DNA of 5,611 bases from Armatimonadota bacterium (GTDB taxonomy: Bacteria > Armatimonadota > Armatimonadia > Armatimonadales > Armatimonadaceae). The translations under genes were made by a program, and so were the position numbers. Location of the stretch: assembly GCA_014380985.1 (NCBI GenBank), contig JACMIU010000570.1, positions 1-5,611 on the forward strand. Direction: 5' to 3'. This document shows, in pieces, positions 1 through 4,890 of the stretch (positions are counted from its first letter, which is position 1; each line of letters begins with the position of its first letter). The notes under the pieces are model-generated. The model was not told the origin of the DNA. It did no database searches and saw nothing but the letters and a program-made list of their open reading frames with translations.

Positions 1-48
1 ACGCAAGCGGTGGAAAACGCGGTGCAGGAATTAGGCATACGGTCTTAA
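1..48 (+). CDS. Possible 3' end of an unidentified protein gene (partial)
   Basis: Reading from base 1 in frame 1 gives 15 residues, TQAVENAVQELGIRS, then a TAA stop at 46-48. The composition (amphipathic, helix-like, ending in ELGIRS) looks like a real protein C-terminus, but 15 residues are too few to name a family. If real, it converges with the acetyltransferase gene on the other strand and the two coding ends overlap by 18 bp (31-48). An open frame this short could also arise by chance. The call depends on the sequence to the left of the window. Confidence 0.35.
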   Translation, partial: TQAVENAVQELGIRS

Positions 49-624
49 CAAGGCTTGTAGATGTGCCTTGACGCCCCCCATCCACTCATCCGTCAAAATG
101 CTGTAGTAAACGGTGTCGCGGCGGTTGCCATTGTGCAAAATCATGTGTGCCCGCAGTGTGCCTTCCTCCTTCGCGCCGAGGCGTTCAATAGCGCGGCGCG
201 ACACAACGTTTTGCGTGTCGGTTTTCAGTTGCACCCGGAGCAAGCCGAGCGTTTCAAAGGCGTGTCCGAGAATCAGGTACTTCGCCTCGGTGTTGATGCC
301 GGTGCGGCGCGTTTCGGGGGCAAGCCATGTGCGCCCGATTTCCCCACGCCGATGGGGAAGCGATACGTCCCAAAGCGCGGTCGCGCCCACCGCACGACCG
401 GTGGCAACAGGGACGATGGCGAAGTTCAGCCCCACGCCCTGCGCCGGTTCGTCTTGCACCGACGCTATAAAAGCGTCTAAGGCGGCACGTTCGGTCAAAT
501 CCCCGACGCCGTGATACCGCCATGATTCGGGGTCGCCGGTGGTTTGTGCGAGAGCGTCGGCGTGGTGTACGGACAGCGGTTCGAGGCGGACAAGTGCGCC
601 GGAAAGCGTGACGGTTTGTAACAT
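31..624 (-). CDS. GNAT family N-acetyltransferase (RimJ/RimL-like)
   Basis: This 197-residue protein has the layout of the Acetyltransf_3 branch of GNAT enzymes, which move an acetyl group from acetyl-CoA to an amine. The N-terminal strand is LSGALVRLEPL (7-17). Motif A spans about residues 95-124: EIGRTWLAPE, then the acetyl-CoA pyrophosphate-binding loop RRTGIN (106-111) and the helix starting TEAK. The second half carries VQLKTDTQN (131-139), SRRAIERLGA (142-151) and RDTVYYSIL (169-177), all typical of the RimJ/RimL-like subfamily whose members acetylate ribosomal-protein N-termini, small amines or antibiotics. The substrate cannot be read from the sequence. The ATG at 624 is chosen because the N-terminal strand follows at the usual distance. 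No Shine-Dalgarno site precedes it. The gene is divergent from the DM13 pair. Length is normal for the family. Confidence 0.9.
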   Translation of the reverse strand: MLQTVTLSGALVRLEPLSVHHADALAQTTGDPESWRYHGVGDLTERAALDAFIASVQDEPAQGVGLNFAIVPVATGRAVGATALWDVSLPHRRGEIGRTWLAPETRRTGINTEAKYLILGHAFETLGLLRVQLKTDTQNVVSRRAIERLGAKEEGTLRAHMILHNGNRRDTVYYSILTDEWMGGVKAHLQALLRPYA

Positions 625-661
625 GATGGAGGAAGGATACCCGGCGAAAACTTATTTTTGG

Positions 662-710
662 CAACAGCGAACTTTACAGCGGTGCGGTTTGTGTTATGAA
701 CAACAGCGAA
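662..710 (+). repeat. 10-bp direct repeat CAACAGCGAA, two copies
   Basis: The word CAACAGCGAA occurs at 662-671 and again at 701-710, 39 nt apart start to start, in the divergent intergenic region. The copies bracket the best promoter-like hexamers for the plus-strand DM13 genes. They could be binding sites for a regulator of one or both divergent genes. This is inference: the copies are seen, but no regulator is known. Confidence 0.35.
673..700 (+). promoter_or_regulatory. Putative sigma70-type promoter for the DM13 genes
   Basis: TTTACA at 673-678 resembles a -35 box. TATGAA at 695-700 resembles a -10 box, with a 16-nt spacer. Transcription would start near 706-708 and give a leader of about 65 nt before the ATG at 773. 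The match is moderate and was found by eye; it is the best candidate in the 148-nt gap on this strand. I saw no comparably good promoter for the divergent acetyltransferase gene. Confidence 0.3.
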
Positions 711-772
711 GGCGAACACGAAAATCGCCTGAATCAAAGAAAAAACAAAAAAGAAATCGAAAGAAAAACAAA

Positions 773-1279
773 ATGACACTTATCAACCGAATAGCAATCG
801 TCGCTATCGCTATCGCGGCTATTGGCTCCGTATCCATGACCAACGCCTTCGCACAGGACAAAATGTCCGCATCGAGCAAAATGCAAGACAGCAAAATGCA
901 GACCGGCAAAATGAGCGACGCCAAAACCGCCGCTATCAAAGTCACCACCGGCAAGTTCCACAAAGTCGCCCACAACACCGCCGGAACCGCTACTATCTTC
1001 GAGAAGCCAGACGGAACCCGCGAACTGCGCCTGTCTGGTTTCTCGACCGCCGACGGGCCCGCCGTGCATCTGTACCTTGTCGGCGCGGAGGACGTCACAA
1101 CGAGCGAAGCGGTGAAGAACGCTGGTTTTATTGACCTCGGTTTGCTCAAAAAAGGCAAAGCGAACCAGACGTTCAAAGTTCCCGCTAAGATTGACCTGTG
1201 GAAGTATCTCGCTGTGACCGCGTGGTGCGCCAAGTTCGATGTTAACTTCGGAACCGCCCCCCTGAAAGCCGCAAAGTAG
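773..1279 (+). CDS. Exported DM13-domain protein with Lys-Met repeat linker
   Basis: This 168-residue protein has a Sec-type signal peptide: MTLINR, a hydrophobic core rich in Ala and Ile at 7-20, and a likely cut after NAFA (27/28). Residues 28-50 are a low-complexity linker with KM at 30, 36, 41 and 46. The DM13 domain (Pfam PF10517) covers about 57-166, with the core LRLSGFST at 85-92, GPAVHLYL at 95-102, FIDLG at 119-123 and the conserved cysteine C152 in AWCAKFDVNFG. DM13 domains are predicted, not proven, to act in extracytoplasmic redox or electron transfer. The frame stays open upstream to about 539, but the ATG at 773 is preferred because the signal peptide starts there. It is preceded by an A-rich leader instead of a Shine-Dalgarno site. 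The next gene encodes a paralogue. The domain is secure; the function is not. Confidence 0.88.
   Translation: MTLINRIAIVAIAIAAIGSVSMTNAFAQDKMSASSKMQDSKMQTGKMSDAKTAAIKVTTGKFHKVAHNTAGTATIFEKPDGTRELRLSGFSTADGPAVHLYLVGAEDVTTSEAVKNAGFIDLGLLKKGKANQTFKVPAKIDLWKYLAVTAWCAKFDVNFGTAPLKAAK
860..913 (+). repeat. In-gene AAAATG (Lys-Met) repeat
   Basis: AAAATG occurs at 860-865, 878-883, 893-898 and 908-913, in phase, with spacings of 18, 15 and 15 nt. It encodes four Lys-Met pairs in the linker between the signal peptide and the DM13 domain, giving an imperfect pentapeptide-like repeat. Similar Met-Lys repeats occur after signal peptides in other bacterial exported proteins. Confidence 0.8.
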
Positions 1280-1301
1280 TATTCGCTGTTATCGCTATCC
1301 A

Positions 1302-1328
1302 AGCGGGGTTCGTGCACCGAACCCCGCT
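1302..1328 (+). terminator. Perfect 11-bp stem-loop between the DM13 genes (terminator or attenuator)
   Basis: AGCGGGGTTCG (1302-1312) pairs perfectly with CGAACCCCGCT (1318-1328) around a 5-nt TGCAC loop. The stem starts 22 nt after the first DM13 stop and ends 20 nt before the second DM13 start. Only CTGTT follows, with no U-tract, so a classical intrinsic terminator is not assured. Partial termination, or a 3'-end stabiliser that sets the ratio of the two transcripts, are alternatives. The stem is certain as sequence; its role is inferred. Confidence 0.6.
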
Positions 1329-1333
1329 CTGTT

Positions 1334-1339
1334 AAAGGA
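1334..1339 (+). promoter_or_regulatory. Ribosome binding site of the second DM13 gene
   Basis: AAAGGA lies 9 nt upstream of the ATG at 1349. It is one of the clearest Shine-Dalgarno sites in the window and supports that start. It begins just 5 nt beyond the intergenic stem-loop, so it stays accessible when the hairpin forms. Confidence 0.6.
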
Positions 1340-1348
1340 ATCCAATCC

Positions 1349-1816
1349 ATGAAAAAATCGTTTAACCGTTTGTACTTGCTGTTCGCCGTCGTGCCGGTCA
1401 TCATCGTGCTGTGGGCGTTGTTTCGACCCGAAGCGTTGTTCGTCAATCGCGCGGTGAGCGAAACCGCTATCGCCGCGTCGTCATCAAAGCCAATTGCATC
1501 TGGCTCGTTTTCCGGCATTTCGCACCAGACCAAAGGCGACGCTACCGTGACCGAAACGGACGGCAAATCGGTCTTACGCCTATCGAACTTCTCCACGTCG
1601 AACGGGCCCGACGTTCATGTTTACGTGACGCTCGGCGCGAAAGGCTCGGACAGCGACGCTATCAACGCGGGAAAGTTCGTGGACTTGGGAATTATCAAGG
1701 GCAACGTCGGCGACCAGAACTACGTGCTTCCCGCTTCGGTGAACGCGGCGGATGTCAAGGGTGTGAGTATCTGGTGCAAGCGGTTCGGCGTCAACTTCGG
1801 AGCCGCCGATTTTTAG
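1349..1816 (+). CDS. Membrane-anchored DM13-domain protein
   Basis: This 155-residue protein begins MKKSFNR, followed by a hydrophobic segment at about 8-25 (LYLLFAVVPVIIVLWALF). There is no obvious signal-peptidase site, so an uncleaved N-terminal anchor with the domain outside the membrane is likely. The DM13 domain spans about 50-155: LRLSNFST (76-83), GPDVHVYV (86-93), FVDLGIIKG (110-118) and the conserved cysteine C143 in SIWCKRFGVNFG, which nearly ends the protein. It matches the upstream DM13 protein along the whole domain, so the two are tandem paralogues. It lacks the Lys-Met linker and has a short Ser/Ala-rich spacer (about 37-50) instead. Start chosen by the AAAGGA site. A role in envelope redox chemistry is a family-level prediction, and no partner protein is encoded nearby. 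Confidence 0.88.
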   Translation: MKKSFNRLYLLFAVVPVIIVLWALFRPEALFVNRAVSETAIAASSSKPIASGSFSGISHQTKGDATVTETDGKSVLRLSNFSTSNGPDVHVYVTLGAKGSDSDAINAGKFVDLGIIKGNVGDQNYVLPASVNAADVKGVSIWCKRFGVNFGAADF

Positions 1817-1829
1817 CAAGGGCGGCAGG

Positions 1830-1852
1830 GGCGGATGGTTCAAATGTCCGCC
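1830..1852. terminator. Weak inverted repeat between convergent genes
   Basis: GGCGGA (1830-1835) can pair with TCCGCC (1847-1852) across an 11-nt loop, in the 37-nt gap between the convergent ends of the second DM13 gene and the zinc-ribbon gene. The position suits a bidirectional terminator. However, the stem is only 6 bp and no T-run follows on either strand, so it may be fortuitous. Confidence 0.25.
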
Positions 1853-1853
1853 G

Positions 1854-2294
1854 TCAAACCCGCGCCAGTAGTGCAGAGTAGCCAATGAACTCGTTTTTCC
1901 AGTCGCCGTAGACAGCCGTTAATCTACATACCGGACAATGGCAACCGACATAAAGCCAGCGAACATCGGCACTATCGGCGTAAAGGGCAACGCCGACCGT
2001 GAGACCGAATATTTCGCCGCCGCAGAGACAGGCGCACTCTTGCAGGTTGGCATCGGCTATGTATTCGTCTCCGTCGCCCATAGTGTGAACCGATTCGCAG
2101 TTGGCGCAGGTACGAACGGCAACTCCTGCATCCTCATCCAACCGAAGGCGAAAAGTGCGTCCGCCACAAGAGCAAACCGGCACGGCAAAAAGTGTCGCTT
2201 CATAGCCGTTCGATTTGCTGTATCGGCGAATGACTTCGGGAGTATCTTCCGTCGAATCCGCGTAAAAGTGCTTTCCCCGTCGGCGCATTGCCAC
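1854..2294 (-). CDS. Conserved uncharacterised protein with two zinc-ribbon-like cysteine sets
   Basis: This 146-residue protein has no function I can name. Ten cysteines fall in two similar halves. The first is CSCGG (C41, C43) paired with CANC (C63, C66). The second is CACLCGG (C87, C89, C91) paired with CHCPVC (C118, C120, C123). Each half reads as CxCGG, beta strands, then CxxC, as expected for a zinc ribbon, so an internal duplication binding two zinc ions is likely. The basic start (MAMRRRGKHFYAD) and the end TAVYGDWKNEFIGYSALLARV look like well-conserved blocks; I recall similar unannotated bacterial proteins but cannot search. The GTG start at 2294 is chosen over the ATG two codons later because AAGGGAG lies 7 nt upstream of the GTG. 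It starts 1 nt after the argD stop, so it is probably translated by coupling as the last gene of the arginine cluster. Zinc ribbons bind nucleic acid or protein, so a regulatory or RNA-linked role is possible but unproven. Confidence 0.82.
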   Translation of the reverse strand: MAMRRRGKHFYADSTEDTPEVIRRYSKSNGYEATLFAVPVCSCGGRTFRLRLDEDAGVAVRTCANCESVHTMGDGDEYIADANLQECACLCGGEIFGLTVGVALYADSADVRWLYVGCHCPVCRLTAVYGDWKNEFIGYSALLARV

Positions 2295-2295
2295 G

Positions 2296-3558
2296 TTATA
2301 GCTCCCTTGACTCGGCGGTGATCACGTCCGCGAGAATGGTAAGTGCGTCATCCACCTGCGAGCGCGTTAGAATCAGCGGGGGCAGGAAGCGTAACACCGT
2401 TTCACTGGTCGCATTCAGCACTAAACCGTGGTCGAGCAGGGCGCGTTTCACGATTTGTTTGCCGATCGGACGATGCAAGGCGACGCCGATCATCAAGCCC
2501 TTGCCGCGCACCTCGCCGACCGTTTCGGGGAAGCGTTCCGCGAGTTCGGACAGCCGACCTTGAAAATATGCGCCGGTATCGCGGGCGTTCGCGGTCAATT
2601 GTTCGTCGGCTAAAATGTCCAGCACCGCGTTCGCCGCCGCCGTTGCGAGCGGGTTGCCGCCGAACGTCGTGCCGTGGTCGCCGGGGACAAAAGTGTTTGC
2701 CGCCGAGCCACGCGCCAACGTCGCGCCGATGGGGACGCCGCCGCCCAAGCCCTTGGCAAGCGTGAGAATGTCCGGCACGATTCCGGTTTGCTGGTATGCC
2801 CAGAGCGTTCCGGTGCGCCCCGCCCCGGTTTGCACTTCGTCCAGAATCAGCAGGGCGTCGTGCTTGTCGCACAGGTCGCGGGCGGCGCGTAGGTATTCGG
2901 GCGTTGCGGGGATAATCCCACCTTCGCCTTGCACGGGTTCGAGCATCACCGCCGCCGTGGAATCGGTCACGGCTTCGGTAAGCGCGGCAATGTCGTTGAA
3001 CGGCACGTACTCGAAACCGCCGGGCAATGGCGCGAACGCGGCACTGTACTTCGGCTGCCCGGTCGCGGTCACCGTGGCTATGGTGCGCCCGTGGAACGAG
3101 TTGTTCGCTGTAACAATATTGGTTTTGCCCGGCGCGATGTTACTTCCGCGCTTGCGAGCGATTTTGAGGGCGGCTTCGTTCGCCTCCGCGCCGGAGTTCG
3201 AGAAAAACACGCGCTCAAAGTCGGATAGTTCAACTAAGCGTCGGGCAAGACGTGCCTGCGGCTCGGTGAGAAACAGGTTCGATACATGAAGCAGAGTTGC
3301 CGCCTGATCCTGCAAAGCGCGGGTCAGATACGGATGCGAATGCCCGACCGAGCAGACCGCTATTCCCGCTAACAGGTCAAGATAACGCCGCCCATTTGCG
3401 TCGAACAGGTACACGCCTTCGCCGCGCACGAACTGCACACCGTAGCGGGCGTAAGTGGTCATCACGTGGTCGGCGTCCCACTGGTGCGCCAACACTGAAT
3501 CGCCTTTGTGCGAGTTACGTGGGTTGAAGCCCACATTGGTTTGTGTTTGATTATTCAT
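2296..3558 (-). CDS. argD: Acetylornithine aminotransferase
   Basis: This is a class III, PLP-dependent aminotransferase of 420 residues. It converts N-acetylglutamate-5-semialdehyde and glutamate to N-acetylornithine and 2-oxoglutarate in the cytoplasm, the fourth step of arginine synthesis. Relatives can also act in lysine synthesis as succinyldiaminopimelate aminotransferase. All the expected motifs are present: SGAEANE (122-128), FHGR (155-158), EPVQGEGG (207-214), LDEVQTGAGRTG (239-250, with the PLP-contacting Asp240), LAKGLGGG with Schiff-base Lys269, HGTTFGGNP (295-303) and LRFLPPL (389-395). The first 30 or so residues form a polar extension before VMTTYARYGVQFVRGEG, where many homologues start. 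Translation from M33 is possible, but no better ribosome site is seen there, so the long start is kept. It begins 9 nt after the preceding gene stops. No key residue is missing. Assignment to argD rather than another class III enzyme rests on the motifs plus linkage to argB. Confidence 0.95.
   Translation of the reverse strand: MNNQTQTNVGFNPRNSHKGDSVLAHQWDADHVMTTYARYGVQFVRGEGVYLFDANGRRYLDLLAGIAVCSVGHSHPYLTRALQDQAATLLHVSNLFLTEPQARLARRLVELSDFERVFFSNSGAEANEAALKIARKRGSNIAPGKTNIVTANNSFHGRTIATVTATGQPKYSAAFAPLPGGFEYVPFNDIAALTEAVTDSTAAVMLEPVQGEGGIIPATPEYLRAARDLCDKHDALLILDEVQTGAGRTGTLWAYQQTGIVPDILTLAKGLGGGVPIGATLARGSAANTFVPGDHGTTFGGNPLATAAANAVLDILADEQLTANARDTGAYFQGRLSELAERFPETVGEVRGKGLMIGVALHRPIGKQIVKRALLDHGLVLNATSETVLRFLPPLILTRSQVDDALTILADVITAESREL
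2302..2308 (-). promoter_or_regulatory. Shine-Dalgarno site deciding the GTG start of the zinc-ribbon gene
   Basis: On the minus strand AAGGGAG sits inside the last codons of argD, 7 nt before GTG at 2294 and 13 nt before the in-frame ATG at 2288. The spacing favours the GTG. Ribosomes finishing argD would stop next to this start. Confidence 0.55.
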
Positions 3559-3567
3559 CCGTATATC

Positions 3568-3975
3568 TCAGGTAGCGTACCAAGCCACCGGTTCTGCTCC
3601 CTCGTCAACAAAATCGCGGTCGGACTCCGTTGGATACAATTCGTAATACTGCCACCACTCTGAAGCCGGTTGTGTAATCATCTCGCTAAACCTCACCCGT
3701 CCGAAGTTGCTAACATAACGATCCCATGTATTGCGCCGCTTCTGTTCATATTCCCATTGCTCGCCGGATACTTTGTACAAAATAAAACGCCGCGACTCGG
3801 TTTCATAATCTTGCCAAACTGTCTCGGTAGCGCAAAAATAGTGCGGTTCTCCTTCAAACAATGCGAAGCCATCAAGTGCGCCATCGTAGTAACCATTCGC
3901 CCACAACTCGTCTACGGCACTTCCATTGACTTGCGGAAGACCCCGTAACTCCGCAGGCATTTGGTCGGTTTCCAT
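3568..3975 (-). CDS. Acidic, aromatic-rich uncharacterised protein
   Basis: This 135-residue protein is probably cytosolic: it has no signal peptide and no membrane segment. It is strongly acidic (about 26 Asp/Glu against 11 Lys/Arg) and rich in aromatics (7 Trp, 11 Tyr). The block GYYDGALDGFALFEGEPHYF (28-47), followed by RRFILYKVS (62-70), looks like a conserved beta-rich core. I recall unannotated proteins with a similar YWDGPLSGL-type block in environmental bacteria, but cannot confirm homology. The ATG is 3 nt past the argB stop and the gene ends 9 nt before argD, so it lies inside the arginine operon and is co-transcribed. GC content is about 48% against about 62% sampled in argB, which suggests a different history. 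No function is proposed; a small folded binding or immunity-like protein would fit its size and charge. Confidence 0.8.
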   Translation of the reverse strand: METDQMPAELRGLPQVNGSAVDELWANGYYDGALDGFALFEGEPHYFCATETVWQDYETESRRFILYKVSGEQWEYEQKRRNTWDRYVSNFGRVRFSEMITQPASEWWQYYELYPTESDRDFVDEGAEPVAWYAT

Positions 3976-3978
3976 ACT

Positions 3979-4890
3979 TTATACTAAGAGCGGACGATAC
4001 CCGGTTTCCGCCGGAACCACCATCGTGCCGATTCCCGATTCGGTGAACACTTCGATCAGTAGGGAGTGCGCCCGGCGACCGTCAATAATGTGAGCGCGGG
4101 GTACGCCGTCTTCGACCGCCTCGGCGCACGCTTCCAATTTCGGAATCATGCCCGCTTCGAGTGTGCCGGTGGCGAGCAGTTCGCGGGCTTCCGCCGCCGT
4201 TATCTCGGAAATCAGCGAATCTTTGTCGGCGAAATCGCGGTACAACCCTTCGACATCGGTGAGCAGAATCAGTTTCGCCGCCCCGACCGCGACCGCGATA
4301 GCTGCTGCCGCCGTGTCCGCGTTGACATTGTACGACTGCCCGTCCGCTCCGATGGCGACCGAGGACACCACGGGAATATAGCCTGCCCCGGCGAGCGTGT
4401 GCAAAATCGCCGGGTTGGTTTTGTTGATGCGCCCGACAAAGCCAATATCGCCGCGCCCGGTCTCCTGCACCGCTTGCAGCAGGTTTGCGTCCTTGCCCGA
4501 CAAGCCGACCGCAAGACCGGAACCGAACTCCTGCCCACCCTCGGCGTTGAGAAGCGCAACGATATTCTTGTTCGTCTTGCCGGTCAGCACCATTTCCACA
4601 ATCTCCATCGTTTCGGCATCGGTGACACGCAAACCGCCGACAAACTCCGGCTCCTTGCCCATACGCCGCATTGCGTCCGACACTTCGGGCCCGCCGCCAT
4701 GTACCAGAATCGGGTTGATACCGACGTAGCGCATCAGCAAAACATCGCGCACCACGGCGCGTTTCAGGTCTTCGTCAATCATGGCGTTGCCGCCGTACTT
4801 GATTACGATGGTTTTGCCGTGAAAGGCGCGGATGTAGGGCAGTGCCTGCGTCAGTATCGCGGCTTGTATGTCGGGTGATTGACTATCCAT
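3979..4890 (-). CDS. argB: Acetylglutamate kinase
   Basis: This amino acid kinase family enzyme (303 residues) phosphorylates N-acetylglutamate with ATP, the second and usually controlled step of arginine synthesis, in the cytoplasm. Visible motifs are KYGGNAM (31-37) and LVHGGGP (62-68) at the nucleotide phosphates, GGLRVTD (85-91), the substrate loop NVNADTAAAAIA (188-199), LLTDVEGLY (209-217) and AGMIPKLEAC (246-255) with Lys251. An N-terminal helix (about 7-22) precedes the first strand, and the end holds HIIDGRRAHSLLIEVFT (267-283). Both are marks of the hexameric, arginine-inhibited class, so end-product feedback is likely. The start ATG overlaps the end of the upstream gene by 8 nt, implying translational coupling, and the next gene begins 3 nt after its stop. 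The nearest Shine-Dalgarno-like string is the weak GGGAT in the preceding coding sequence. Confidence 0.97.
   Translation of the reverse strand: MDSQSPDIQAAILTQALPYIRAFHGKTIVIKYGGNAMIDEDLKRAVVRDVLLMRYVGINPILVHGGGPEVSDAMRRMGKEPEFVGGLRVTDAETMEIVEMVLTGKTNKNIVALLNAEGGQEFGSGLAVGLSGKDANLLQAVQETGRGDIGFVGRINKTNPAILHTLAGAGYIPVVSSVAIGADGQSYNVNADTAAAAIAVAVGAAKLILLTDVEGLYRDFADKDSLISEITAAEARELLATGTLEAGMIPKLEACAEAVEDGVPRAHIIDGRRAHSLLIEVFTESGIGTMVVPAETGYRPLLV

Noticed and set aside
461..479. Small palindrome with TATAAAA between GACGCT and AGCGTC
   Set aside because: It lies inside the acetyltransferase coding sequence, is only 6 bp per arm and has no T-run. It is neither a convincing promoter nor a terminator.
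694..1596. 300-codon open frame on the minus strand opposite both DM13 genes
   Set aside because: It spans two well-supported DM13 genes, including the intergenic hairpin, and its translation shows no recognisable domain or balanced composition. It is a shadow of the plus-strand genes.
1411..1881. Overlapping +1 frame of 156 codons within the second DM13 gene
   Set aside because: The translation is Arg-rich and repetitive, typical of an out-of-frame read of GC-rich coding DNA. The DM13 frame is clearly the real one.
1938..2321. Plus-strand open frame opposite the zinc-ribbon gene
   Set aside because: The minus-strand frame has paired CxCGG/CxxC motifs, a Shine-Dalgarno site and operon spacing. 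The plus-strand frame has none of these.
2615..3289. 224-codon plus-strand open frame opposite argD
   Set aside because: It lies entirely inside a complete argD with intact active-site motifs. No ribosome site or protein family is visible.
4066..4878. 270-codon plus-strand open frame opposite argB
   Set aside because: argB carries every family motif on the other strand. The antisense frame is open because of GC-biased third positions and its protein is low-complexity and Arg/Gln/Val-rich.
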